64,000 nt of DNA from Caulobacter ginsengisoli (GTDB lineage Bacteria; Pseudomonadota; Alphaproteobacteria; Caulobacterales; Caulobacteraceae): assembly GCF_030814835.1 (NCBI RefSeq), contig NZ_JAUSVS010000004.1:186001-250000 (forward strand), in the 5' to 3' direction. The notes beneath the pieces were generated by a model. It was not told the origin of the DNA. It did not search any database and was given only the letters and a program-made list of their open reading frames with translations. A program made the position numbers and the translations under genes. Below, in pieces: positions 32,470 to 40,773 of this stretch (position 1 is the stretch's first letter; every line of letters starts with the position of its first letter).

Positions 32470-33723
32470 ATGCAAAGGCTCACCCTGGCGCTGTTTGGCG
32501 CCGCCTACTTCTGTATCGCTCTGACCGTGGCCGTCCTTCTGGGCCAGGGGGCGCTGCCGATTGGCGCCGCCCTGTTCGTGGGGACCCTGGCGGGGCTGGT
32601 GGCTATTCACGGCCTGATCCTGCGCGGCTTCGAAAGCGGCGCCCTGCGCGGCGAACTGGAAAACCTGCGCGAAGCCCAGCTCATTCTCGCCGGCCAGCTC
32701 GAGAAGATCGACGCCCGCATGAGCGAGCTGGTCGAAACCGTCACCGACGACGCGCTTCGCCGTTCAGAAGCGCTTTCCAGCGAGGTCCATATGCTGGAGG
32801 ACATCGTCCAGCGCATGGGCGAGCGGCTGGAGCACAACCTGACCCACCAGGTGCAGGTGGCCCGTCCCGCCGCCGGACGCTCGGCCCAGTCGGCCGCCCT
32901 GCTCGACACCGTCCGCGACGCCCTGGCCGAGGGCCGGGTCGACCTCTACCTGCAGCCGGTGGTCAGCCTGCCCCAGCGCCGCACGGTCTTCTATGAGAGC
33001 TTCTCGCGGCTGCGCGACGACACCGGCCGGGTGATGATGCCGGCCGAATACCTGGCCGTGGCCGAGCCCGAGGGGCTGGTGGCGGCCATCGACAACCTGC
33101 TGCTGTTCCGCTGCGTGCAGATCGTCCGGCGGCTGGCCAAGCAGGACCGCAAGGTCGGCATCTTCTGCAACATCTCGCTGGCCAGCCTGGCCGACGAGAA
33201 CTTCTTCCCGCAGTTCCTGGAATTCCTGTCCGGCAACAAGGACCTGGCCGGGGCCCTGATCTTCGAGCTGGGCCAGGCGGCCTTCGAATCGCGCGGCGCG
33301 GTCGAGGCCCGGCACATGGCCCGGCTGGCGGACCTGGGCTTCCGCTTCAGCCTCGACAAGGTCATCGACCTGGACCTCGACTTCCAGGACCTCAGCCGCG
33401 CCGACGTCAAGTTCGTCAAGGTCGGCGCCCAGATGATGCTGGACCAGCTGGAAGAGACCGACGGCCGTCTGGTCCTGCGTTCGCTGCCGGACCTGCACGC
33501 CTCCGACTTCGCCCGCCTGACCCGCCGCTACGGGGTCGAGGTGATCGCCGAGAAGGTCGAGAGCGAGCGCCAGATCGTCGACATCCTCGAGCTCGACATC
33601 GCCTTCGGCCAGGGCCACCTGTTCGGCGAACCCCGCGCCATCCGCGACGCCGTCCTGGCCGAGGCCGACCCGCCGGCCGACTTCATGCGCACCAGCCTGC
33701 TGCGTCGGGTGGGGGCGCGGTAG
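32470..33723 (+). CDS. tipF: TipF-like degenerate EAL protein (flagellum placement)
   Basis: 417 residues. Two N-terminal transmembrane segments (about 5-25 and 29-49) are followed by a coiled coil (RGELENLREAQLILAGQLEK and on, to ~115). The C-terminal EAL domain (~145-395) is degenerate: the E-A-L is YESFSRL, and the D-D-F-G loop is SLDKVIDLD. It is therefore a c-di-GMP-binding rather than a hydrolysing protein. This architecture is that of Caulobacter TipF, which binds c-di-GMP and positions the new flagellum at the pole with TipN. No other flagellar gene is nearby. Confidence 0.75.
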   Translation: MQRLTLALFGAAYFCIALTVAVLLGQGALPIGAALFVGTLAGLVAIHGLILRGFESGALRGELENLREAQLILAGQLEKIDARMSELVETVTDDALRRSEALSSEVHMLEDIVQRMGERLEHNLTHQVQVARPAAGRSAQSAALLDTVRDALAEGRVDLYLQPVVSLPQRRTVFYESFSRLRDDTGRVMMPAEYLAVAEPEGLVAAIDNLLLFRCVQIVRRLAKQDRKVGIFCNISLASLADENFFPQFLEFLSGNKDLAGALIFELGQAAFESRGAVEARHMARLADLGFRFSLDKVIDLDLDFQDLSRADVKFVKVGAQMMLDQLEETDGRLVLRSLPDLHASDFARLTRRYGVEVIAEKVESERQIVDILELDIAFGQGHLFGEPRAIRDAVLAEADPPADFMRTSLLRRVGAR

Positions 33724-33727
33724 GGCC

Positions 33728-34171
33728 TTGAACCGGCGCGCGCTGCTGGCCCTTCCGGCGATCCTGACGGCCTCCTGCGCCAGCGTAGGCGGCAAGACCC
33801 TTCCCGAGGTTCCGACACCGGACTGGATCGGCGTCCGCTATACGGGCGATCCCAATGCGGCCTACGCGCCGCCGTTCGATCGGGCCAACCGCATCGACGA
33901 TCTTGCCACCCGGCAGGCGCTGGCCGACTTTGTCAATGCGCGGCGCGACCGCTTCTCCGTCCCCTGGGCCGGCGCCCCGATTCCGGAAGTGACGCTGTAT
34001 TTCTACCGCGGCGACAAAGATCTGATGATTGGCTTTGGCATCGGCGCGAGCTTTTTCCAGCGGGCGATCTTCGAGACCCGCCAGGCCTCGCGGGCGGAAG
34101 TGATGGAGGCCCTGCGGTTGGCTCGGATCGACCTGGCGCGCCTCAAATGGATCAAGGTCGGAGCCGGGTAG
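33728..34171 (+). CDS. Small hypothetical lipoprotein
   Basis: 147 residues from TTG four bases after the tipF stop, since no ATG gives the export signal. MNRRALLALPAILTASCAS is a lipoprotein signal with lipobox LTASC. A soluble domain follows with ALADFVNARRDRFSVPWAG and LYFYRGDKDLMIGFGIGA. No family recognised. Tight spacing suggests co-transcription with tipF; a role near the flagellum is unsupported by the sequence itself. Confidence 0.6.
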   Translation: MNRRALLALPAILTASCASVGGKTLPEVPTPDWIGVRYTGDPNAAYAPPFDRANRIDDLATRQALADFVNARRDRFSVPWAGAPIPEVTLYFYRGDKDLMIGFGIGASFFQRAIFETRQASRAEVMEALRLARIDLARLKWIKVGAG

Positions 34172-34252
34172 TTTTCCGGTTTGCATAGCAAGCATCGGAA
34201 TGCTTCCCGGCCCGCCTGGCCTCATCATCTCCCCATCGCAAGGAGAGATCCG

Positions 34253-34759
34253 ATGACTCAAGAAACCCTTCGCTACGCCACCGGCCGCACCGATCTCGGT
34301 CTGGTCCTGGCCGCCGTCTCCGAAACCGGCCTGCGCCTCGCCATCCTGGGCGATGACGCCAAGGCCCTGGCCGCCGACCTCGCGGCCCGCTTCCCCGCCG
34401 CTCAGCTGGTCGAGGACAACGCCGCCCTGGCTCCGGCGTTGAAAAGCCTGGCCGCCCTGGTCGCCGAGCCCGGCAAGCCCGTCGACCTGCCCCTCGATGC
34501 GGCCGGCACCCCGCTGCAGCAAGAGGTCTGGACCGCCCTGCGCGCCATCCCGGCCGGCTCGACGGCCAGCTATGCTGAGGTTGCCGCCGCCATCGGCCGG
34601 CCCAAGGCGGCCCGGGCGGTCGCCCAGGCCTGCGCCGCCAACCCTCTGGCGGTGATCACCCCCTGTCACCGGGTGGTGCGGGCGGATGGCGGGCTCTCCG
34701 GCTATCGCTGGGGCGTCGAGCGTAAGCGGGCGTTGCTGGCCCGTGAGGCGGCGCTGTGA
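34253..34759 (+). CDS. Methylated-DNA--protein-cysteine methyltransferase (Ada C-terminal/Ogt type)
   Basis: 168 residues from an ATG preceded by AAGGAGAG. The active-site motif is TPCHRVVRADGGLSGYRWG, with the acceptor Cys in PCHRV. IPAGSTASYAEVAAAIGRPK provides the DNA-binding helix-turn-helix with the Arg finger. The sequence resembles the C-terminal half of Ada, without its N-terminal zinc domain. It removes O6-methyl from guanine irreversibly. The 2OG oxygenase start overlaps its stop by four bases, so they are co-expressed, fitting an alkylation-repair pair. Confidence 0.92.
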   Translation: MTQETLRYATGRTDLGLVLAAVSETGLRLAILGDDAKALAADLAARFPAAQLVEDNAALAPALKSLAALVAEPGKPVDLPLDAAGTPLQQEVWTALRAIPAGSTASYAEVAAAIGRPKAARAVAQACAANPLAVITPCHRVVRADGGLSGYRWGVERKRALLAREAAL

Positions 34760-35454
34760 TCGATCCAGCCGACCTCGACTGGACCCGAATCGGCGCCGAG
34801 CTGGACGAGCGCGGCTGGGCGCTCACCGGCCCGGTGCTGGACGCCGCCGACTGCGAACGGCTGGCCGGCCTCTATGAGAGGCCGGCCGGCTTTCGCAAGA
34901 CGATCGTCATGGCCCGGCATGGCTATGGACGGGGCGAGTACCGCTACTTCGACTATCCGCTGCCCGACCTGGTCCAGCGCCTGAGGACCGGCCTCTATCC
35001 GCAGCTCGCGGTAGTGGCCAACCGCTGGGCCGAGCGGCTGGGAACGGCGGGCGGGTTTCCGGACACTCATGAAGCCTACGCCGCCCGTTGCCATGCGGCA
35101 GGACAGCTTCGTCCGACGCCGCTGATGCTCACCTATGGTCCCGGCGACTACAACTGCCTGCACCAGGACCTCTATGGCGAGGAGGTCTTCCCCCTGCAGG
35201 CCGCATTCCTGCTCGACGAACCGCGCGCGGACTTCGAGGGCGGCGAGTTCGTGCTGGTCGAGCAGCGGCCGCGCCAGCAGTCGCGGCCCGAGGTCGTGCC
35301 GCTGACCAAGGGCTGCGGGGTCATCTTCGCCGTGCGCGACCGGCCGGCCGAGGGCAGCCGGGGGGTCCATCGCCGCATCCTGCGCCACGGCGTGGCCACC
35401 ATCCGCGCGGGTCGCCGCCGGACGCTGGGGGTCATCTTCCATGACGCCACTTGA
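34756..35454 (+). CDS. 2OG-Fe(II) oxygenase (COG3826-like), partner of the DNA methyltransferase
   Basis: 232 residues. The jelly-roll iron site is visible: LHQDLYGEEVFPLQA gives the H-x-D pair, RGVHRRILRHGVATIRAGRR carries the distal His and the 2OG-binding Arg. GEFVLVEQRPRQQSRPEV is typical of COG3826 prolyl-4-hydroxylase-like proteins. It is not a canonical AlkB by length or motifs, but the ATGA-type overlap with an O6-alkylguanine methyltransferase makes a role in alkylation damage likely. The substrate (base, nucleotide or protein) is undetermined. Confidence 0.8.
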   Translation: MIDPADLDWTRIGAELDERGWALTGPVLDAADCERLAGLYERPAGFRKTIVMARHGYGRGEYRYFDYPLPDLVQRLRTGLYPQLAVVANRWAERLGTAGGFPDTHEAYAARCHAAGQLRPTPLMLTYGPGDYNCLHQDLYGEEVFPLQAAFLLDEPRADFEGGEFVLVEQRPRQQSRPEVVPLTKGCGVIFAVRDRPAEGSRGVHRRILRHGVATIRAGRRRTLGVIFHDAT

Positions 35455-35491
35455 TTGACGCATCGCAACATAGCCGCTACCCGCCGGGGCC

Positions 35492-36352
35492 ATGACCGAC
35501 CTCCCCGCCGGCCTCTCCGAACTCGCCGACCGCTACGACGTCCTGCTGTCGGACGTCTGGGGGGTGATCCACAACGGCCGCGAGAGCTTCCCTGTCCCCT
35601 GCGCCGCCCTGGCCAGATGGAAGGCCGAGCGCGGCCCGGTGATCCTGATCTCCAACGCCCCGCGCCCCTCCAGCGACGTGCTGCCCCAACTGGATGCGCT
35701 GAAGGTGTCGCCCGACGCCTGGAGCGCCTTCGTCTCCTCGGGCGACGCCACCCGCATGCTGCTGGCCGAGCGCGCGCCCGGTCCCGCCTGGCGGATCGGC
35801 CCCGACCGCGATGCGCCGCTCTACGAAGGCCTGGGCCTGACCTTCGCCGATGAAGCGGACGCCGCCTTCATCTCCGTCACCGGCCCCTATGACGACGAGG
35901 TCGAGACGCCCGAGGACTACCGCGCCCGCTTCATCGACGCCGCCGCCAAGGGGCTGCCGATGATCTGCGCCAATCCCGACCATGTGGTGCAGCGCGGCTC
36001 CAGGCTGATTTATTGCGGCGGCGCCCTGGCCGACCTCTACGCCCAGCTGGGCGGGCCGGTGCAGATGGCCGGCAAGCCGTTCCGGCCGATCTACGACCTG
36101 GCTCTCACCGAGGCGGAAACCTTGCTGGGCCGCCCGCTCGATCCGGCCCGGGTGCTGTGCATCGGCGACGGGACCATCACCGATGTGAAGGGCGCCCAGG
36201 ACCATGGGCTGGACTGCCTGTTCATCGCCAAGGGCATCCATGGCGAGGCCGCCATGGGACCGGACGGCAAACTCAACGCCGACGCCGTCGAGGCCCTGCT
36301 GGCCGCCGAGGGCGTCAAGGCCCGCTACGCCATGGCTGAACTGACCTGGTAA
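35492..36352 (+). CDS. TIGR01459-type HAD hydrolase (class IIA)
   Basis: 286 residues. The HAD motifs are LSDVWGVIHNGRE (D-x-D variant with Asp-Val-Trp, typical of TIGR01459), LISNAPRPS (motif II), and CIGDGTITDVKGAQDHG (motif IV). The C2 cap lies between, as in the NagD class. Likely a phosphatase of a small phosphoester; the exact substrate is not known. It begins a run HAD-maoC-ribF with gaps of 13 and 0 bases. A poor PhaR-like word (CGCATCGCAACA, 10 of 12) precedes it and is probably chance. Confidence 0.9.
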   Translation: MTDLPAGLSELADRYDVLLSDVWGVIHNGRESFPVPCAALARWKAERGPVILISNAPRPSSDVLPQLDALKVSPDAWSAFVSSGDATRMLLAERAPGPAWRIGPDRDAPLYEGLGLTFADEADAAFISVTGPYDDEVETPEDYRARFIDAAAKGLPMICANPDHVVQRGSRLIYCGGALADLYAQLGGPVQMAGKPFRPIYDLALTEAETLLGRPLDPARVLCIGDGTITDVKGAQDHGLDCLFIAKGIHGEAAMGPDGKLNADAVEALLAAEGVKARYAMAELTW

Positions 36353-36365
36353 GAAGGAGAGCGCC

Positions 36366-36788
36366 GTGAAGGGCCTGTTTCTGGAAGAGCTGAGCGTCGG
36401 CCAAAGCGCCGAACTGGTCCGCACGGTCGACGAGCGGGCCATCGAGTTGTTCGCCGAGGTCACCGGCGACAACAACCCGGTCCACCTCGACGCGGACTAC
36501 GCCGCCGGCACGCCGTTCAAGGAGCGCATCGCCCACGGCATGCTCTCGGCCGGCTACATCTCGGCGGTGATCGGCACCAGGCTGCCGGGGCCGGGCGCCA
36601 TCTACATGTCGCAGCAGCTTTCCTTCCGGCGGCCGGTGAAGATCGGCGACGAGGTCACCGCCCGGGCGACGATCACCGCCATCGATGCCGACAAGGCCCG
36701 GGTCACGCTGGAGACCGTCTGCCTGGTCGGCGGCAAGCCGGTGCTGTCGGGCGAGGCGCTGATCATGGTTCCCCGCAAGAGCGCCTGA
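36366..36788 (+). CDS. MaoC-like (R)-specific enoyl-CoA hydratase (PhaJ-type)
   Basis: 140 residues from GTG after AAGGAGAGC. The hydratase-2 motif is intact: EVTGDNNPVHLDADYA, with catalytic Asp and His, and RIAHGMLSAGYISAVIG. A single hotdog domain of this length is PhaJ-like: it hydrates trans-2-enoyl-CoA to (R)-3-hydroxyacyl-CoA, a precursor of polyhydroxyalkanoate. It is not long enough for mesaconyl-CoA hydratase. It overlaps ribF by one base (TGATG). Confidence 0.88.
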   Translation: MKGLFLEELSVGQSAELVRTVDERAIELFAEVTGDNNPVHLDADYAAGTPFKERIAHGMLSAGYISAVIGTRLPGPGAIYMSQQLSFRRPVKIGDEVTARATITAIDADKARVTLETVCLVGGKPVLSGEALIMVPRKSA

Positions 36789-37720
36789 TGAGTTTCCGCA
36801 TCATCCACGGCTGGAAGCATCTGGGCCCCGACGACCGCGGCGCGGCCGTGGCGCTGGGCAATTTCGACGGCGTGCATCTGGGCCACCAGGAGGTCATCGC
36901 CGAGGCGGCGCAGGCGGCCCGCAAGCTGGGCGCGCCGCTGGGGGTGATCAGTTTCGAGCCGCACCCCCGCCGGCTATTCCAGCCCGAGGAGCCGGCCTTC
37001 CGGCTGATGACCCCGGACCAGCAGGCCCGGGCGCTGGCGGCGCTGGGCGTCGAGCGTTTCTACGTCCTGCCCTTCGATTTCGAGATGGCCAACTTCACCG
37101 ACCGGGGCTTTGCCGAGTCGGTGCTGGCCGGCGGGCTGGGCGTCAAACACGTTGCCGTCGGCTTCGACATCTCCTTCGGCAAGGGCCGCACGGGCAGCCC
37201 CGAGGCCATGGCCGAGTACGGCCGGGAGCTGGGCTTCACCGTCTCGGTCGCCGAGCCGGTCGGCGAGGAGGGCCACAAGTATTCCTCCACCGCTATTCGG
37301 CAGGCTTTGCGCGACGGCCATCCGGACGAGGCCGCCGCCATGCTGGGCCGGCCGTTCGCCATCGAGGGGGTGGTGCGGCGCGGCCAGCAGCTGGGCCGCA
37401 AGCTGGGCTTTCCCACCGCCAATGTGATGATCGCCGACTATGTGGTGCCGCGCCTGGGCGTCTACGCCACCCGCACGCGCCTGCCCGACGGCCGGGTCTA
37501 TCCGGGGGTCGCCAACATCGGCAACAACCCCACCACCGGCGAGGTCGAGACCCGGCTGGAGGTCTGGCTGTTCGACTTCGACGAGGACCTCTACGGCCAG
37601 GTCATCGAGACCGAACTGGCGGCCTTCCTGCGGCCGGAGGAGAAGTTCGGGTCCATCGAACTGATGGTCGAGCAGATCCATCGGGATGAGGCGCAGGCTA
37701 GAAAGCTTCTCGGAGCCTGA
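36788..37720 (+). CDS. ribF: Bifunctional riboflavin kinase/FAD synthetase
   Basis: 310 residues. The N-terminal adenylyltransferase domain shows ALGNFDGVHLGHQ (nucleotide-binding G-x-F-D-G-V-H-x-G-H), SFEPHPRRLF and FGKGRTGSPEAM. The C-terminal riboflavin kinase has GRPFAIEGVVRRGQQLGRKLGFPTAN (in parts) and YPGVANIGNNPT. The enzyme turns riboflavin into FMN and then FAD, needed by Mcd and EtfAB among others. The ATG overlaps the maoC stop, so it is the last gene of the HAD-maoC-ribF operon. Confidence 0.97.
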   Translation: MSFRIIHGWKHLGPDDRGAAVALGNFDGVHLGHQEVIAEAAQAARKLGAPLGVISFEPHPRRLFQPEEPAFRLMTPDQQARALAALGVERFYVLPFDFEMANFTDRGFAESVLAGGLGVKHVAVGFDISFGKGRTGSPEAMAEYGRELGFTVSVAEPVGEEGHKYSSTAIRQALRDGHPDEAAAMLGRPFAIEGVVRRGQQLGRKLGFPTANVMIADYVVPRLGVYATRTRLPDGRVYPGVANIGNNPTTGEVETRLEVWLFDFDEDLYGQVIETELAAFLRPEEKFGSIELMVEQIHRDEAQARKLLGA

Positions 37721-37730
37721 AGGTTGGCGA

Positions 37731-37884
37731 CCCTTCCTCCTCGATGGAGGAAGGGCAGGGTTGGTGGTGTTCGCTTGGAGCCTGGGCGAAAAGCTCAGGG
37801 TGGCGTGGTCGCCTCCCCGCGTTCCTCCGGAAACGCTGTGCCACCACCACCATCCCCAACCCTTCCTCCATCGAGGAGGAAGGG
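37731..37884. repeat. Pair of inverted hairpins (BIME-like) after ribF
   Basis: CCCTTCCTCC-TCGAT-GGAGGAAGGG (37731-37755) and CCCTTCCTCC-ATCGA-GGAGGAAGGG (37860-37884) are each perfect 10-bp hairpins, and each is the reverse complement of the other. About 104 bases lie between, with complementary-looking GGTTGGTGGTG and CACCACCACCATC. The pair could end or protect the ribF transcript. The 268-base gap before the protease holds nothing else I can support. Confidence 0.7.
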
Positions 37885-37989
37885 AGCTTATGAGGTGGCT
37901 TCTCCCCTGAGAGGTGAAACTTCGCCCCCGACCCTTGCCGCCCCTCCCATCCCGGTGTTCCCTGTTAACCAATCCAGGCGGGGGCCGAC

Positions 37990-39060
37990 GTGAAGGGCAT
38001 CAAATACCGGACTTTCGCCAAGGCCCGCCGGCCCGTTCGGCGGCGCAGCGCGTCGCTGTCCTTTCCGCCCGAGGCCAACTTCGTCTTCGATTCCCACGAT
38101 GAGGCGCCGCCCCGGCCACCGACCGACCATGACCTGCTGGACGCCTATTCCAACGCCGTGGTGCGGGCGGTCGAGATCGTCGGGCCGGCGGTGGTGCGGG
38201 TCATGCCCATCACCCCCGACCAGAGCCTGATCGGCGAGGGTTCCGGCTTCGTGGCCTCGCCCGATGGCCTGATCCTGACCAACAGCCACGTGGCTCAGGG
38301 TTTCACACGTTTCGTCGTCATCACCGCCGAGGGCCGGGCCCTGACCGCCCGCATCGTCGGGGACGATCCTGACACCGACATCGCCCTGTTGCGGCTGGAA
38401 CAGGGGGTGAAGCTGCCCCACGCCAGGCTCGGCGATTCCAAGAAGCTGCGGCGGGGCCAGCTGGTTATCGCCATCGGCGCGCCGCTGGGTTTCGAGGCGA
38501 CGGTGACCACCGGGGTGGTCTCGGCCCTGGGCCGTTCCCTGCGCGGCGAGCGCGGCCGGCTGATCGAGGACCTGATCCAGACCGATGCGGCCCTCAACTA
38601 CGGCAACAGTGGCGGACCGCTCGTCAACTCGGCTGGCGAGGTGGTCGGGATCGCCACAGCGGTGATTTCCGGCGCTCAGAATCTCTGCTTTGCGGTGGCC
38701 TCCAACACCGCCTCCTTCGTGATGGCCGAGCTGCTGGCCCATGGCCATGTGCGGCGTGGCTCCATCGGCCTGGTGGCCCAGCAGACCCCGATCCCGCCGG
38801 CCATGGCCCGGGCGGCCGGCGTGGACCAGGCCTACGGCATCTGGGTCGCGGCGCTGGAGGCCGGCGGACCGGCCGCCAAGGCGGGCCTGGCGGAGGGCGA
38901 CCTGATCGTCGCGGCCGACGGCAGGCCGATCACCGGCCTGGACGATCTGCTGCGGGTGCTGGACCACCACAGCATCGACCGCCCGACCCGCTTCGACATC
39001 ATCCGCGCCGGCAAGCTGATGACCGTTACGGTGACGCCCAAGGCGCGGCGCAAGAGCTAG
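37990..39060 (+). CDS. HtrA/Deg-like serine protease with PDZ domain, no export signal
   Basis: 356 residues from GTG. The trypsin-like triad is intact: TNSHV (His100), DDPDTDIALL (Asp130), NYGNSGGPL (Ser207). A PDZ-like domain follows (AALEAGGPAAKAGLAEGDLI and GLDDLLRVL). The N-terminus (YRTFAKARRPVRRRSASLSF) is very basic, with no hydrophobic helix or signal peptide visible, unlike most DegP/DegS. If the start is right, the protein is cytoplasmic or exported in an unusual way. It converges with the SulP gene (4-base overlap). Confidence 0.85.
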   Translation: MKGIKYRTFAKARRPVRRRSASLSFPPEANFVFDSHDEAPPRPPTDHDLLDAYSNAVVRAVEIVGPAVVRVMPITPDQSLIGEGSGFVASPDGLILTNSHVAQGFTRFVVITAEGRALTARIVGDDPDTDIALLRLEQGVKLPHARLGDSKKLRRGQLVIAIGAPLGFEATVTTGVVSALGRSLRGERGRLIEDLIQTDAALNYGNSGGPLVNSAGEVVGIATAVISGAQNLCFAVASNTASFVMAELLAHGHVRRGSIGLVAQQTPIPPAMARAAGVDQAYGIWVAALEAGGPAAKAGLAEGDLIVAADGRPITGLDDLLRVLDHHSIDRPTRFDIIRAGKLMTVTVTPKARRKS

Positions 39061-40688
39061 ACCTCGACGCCCATCGCCTTCAGTACCCGCGCCGGCTGGG
39101 CCTGGGTGTTTTCCAGCCGAACCTTCACGCCGTGCTTTTCGCAGCGCTCGGTGAACTCGCGCAGCACCCCGACTCCGCTGGCGTCGACCAGCGGCACGTC
39201 GGTCATGTCCAGCCGGAAGGTCCTGGGCAGTCCGCTGCCTGAGGCCAGCAGGCTCGTCAGAAGCTCGCTCAGGCCCGAGGCGGCGCCGAAGAACAGCGGC
39301 CCGCGCAGGCGATAGGTGCGGGTTTCGCCGGCCTGCTCGGCCAGGACATGGTCGTCCTCTTCCTCCTGGCCGCCCAGCGAGACGCCCTGCTCGACCCCGG
39401 CCAGCTCGGCCATGCGGTGCATGAACACCACCGCCGCCAGCACCACCCCCACGGCTATGGCCACCGTCAGGTCGACCGTCACGGTCAGCAGGAAGCTGGC
39501 CAGCAGCACCACCCGGTCGCCCATCGGGGCGCGGAGCAGGCGGCGGAAGCGCGGAATCTCGCTCATGTTCCAGGCCACCAGCACCAGGATGGCGGCTAGG
39601 CTCGCCAAGGGCACGAAGGTCATCCAGTGGCCGGCGACCAGCATGAAGACCAGCACGAAGACGGCGTGGGCCATGCCGGCGACCGGCGAGCGGCCGCCGG
39701 AGCGGACGTTGGTGGCGGTGCGGGCGATGGCCCCGGTGGCGGGCAGGCCGCCGAACAGGGCCGAGGCGAAATTGGCCGCGCCCTGGGCCACCAGCTCGGC
39801 GTTGGAGCGGTGGCGGGTGCCGATCATGCCGTCGGCCACCACCGCCGACAGCAGGCTCTCGACCCCGGCCAGGAAGGCGATGGTCAGGGCGCTGGGGGCC
39901 AGCTCCCGCAGCCGCGCCAGGCTGATCGCCGGCAGGTGGGGGGCGGGCAGGGCGGCTGACAGCTCGCCGAAGCGCGAGCCGATGGTTTCGACCGGCAGCT
40001 GGGCCAGGGCCGCGATGACCGAAGCGCCGGCGACGACGATCAGGAAGCCCGGCAGCCGCGGCGCAAACCGCCGAAACAGCACGATGGCCAGGAGGCATCC
40101 GGCCGACAATCCCACCGCCCAGGGGGTCAGGCTGTCCCGCGCAGCCCAGAAGGCCGCCCATTTGTCGAAGAAGTCGGCGGGGACGCCGGTCATGCTCAGG
40201 CCCAGCAGGTCGCGGACCTGGCTGGAGAAGATGATCACCGCGATGCCGGCCGTGAAGCCGGTGACCACCGGCTCGGGCACATAGCGGATATAGCCGCCCA
40301 GCCTGGTCCAACCCGCCACGGCCAGAATGGCGCCGGCCATCAGCGTGGCCAGGATCAGGCCGTCATAGCCGTGCTGCTGGATGACGTTGAACACCACCAC
40401 CACGAAGGCGCCGGTCGGCCCGCCGATCTGCACCCGGCTGCCGCCCAGGGCCGAGATCAAGAAGCCGGCGATCACCACGGTGATCAACCCCTTGTCCGGC
40501 GTGGCGCCCGAGGCGATGGCCAGGGCCATGGCCAGCGGCAGGGCGACGATGGCCACCGTCAGCCCGGCCAGCAGGTCGGTGCGGAAGGGACCCCAGCCGT
40601 AGCCGGTGGTCAGGGTGGTGTAGAGCTTGGGAACCAGGCTGGCTCGCGCCCTCGTGGGCGGAGCGGCGGGGGAGGGCAGGTCGGTCAT
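39057..40688 (-). CDS. SulP family anion transporter with STAS domain
   Basis: 543 residues from MTDLPSPAAPPTR. Ten or more transmembrane segments include DLLAGLTVAIVALPLAMALA, IGGPTGAFVVVVFNV and VPEPVVTGFTAGIAVII. These match the SulP/SLC26 core. A STAS domain is at the C-terminus (RLRGPLFFGAASGLSELL, LDMTDVPLVDASGVGVLREF). Such proteins carry sulfate, bicarbonate or carboxylates; the substrate is open. Upstream on the same strand, 85 bases away, lies the methyltransferase-like gene. Confidence 0.9.
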   Translation of the reverse strand: MTDLPSPAAPPTRARASLVPKLYTTLTTGYGWGPFRTDLLAGLTVAIVALPLAMALAIASGATPDKGLITVVIAGFLISALGGSRVQIGGPTGAFVVVVFNVIQQHGYDGLILATLMAGAILAVAGWTRLGGYIRYVPEPVVTGFTAGIAVIIFSSQVRDLLGLSMTGVPADFFDKWAAFWAARDSLTPWAVGLSAGCLLAIVLFRRFAPRLPGFLIVVAGASVIAALAQLPVETIGSRFGELSAALPAPHLPAISLARLRELAPSALTIAFLAGVESLLSAVVADGMIGTRHRSNAELVAQGAANFASALFGGLPATGAIARTATNVRSGGRSPVAGMAHAVFVLVFMLVAGHWMTFVPLASLAAILVLVAWNMSEIPRFRRLLRAPMGDRVVLLASFLLTVTVDLTVAIAVGVVLAAVVFMHRMAELAGVEQGVSLGGQEEEDDHVLAEQAGETRTYRLRGPLFFGAASGLSELLTSLLASGSGLPRTFRLDMTDVPLVDASGVGVLREFTERCEKHGVKVRLENTQAQPARVLKAMGVEV

Positions 40689-40773
40689 CGCGGAATCCGA
40701 ATCGGCCGGATCGACCGGTCGGGCAAGCTTCGCGCCGTAAGACCATGTCGGGCAAGGGGTCTTTCCGTCGCGC

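Noticed and set aside
35459-35470. PhaR-like word CGCATCGCAACA before the HAD-maoC-ribF operon
   Set aside because: Only 10 of 12 positions fit and the core is imperfect, so I do not count it among the supported sites.
37888-40311. Minus-strand open frame covering protease and SulP regions
   Set aside because: Contradicted by motif-rich protease and SulP frames; no conserved features.
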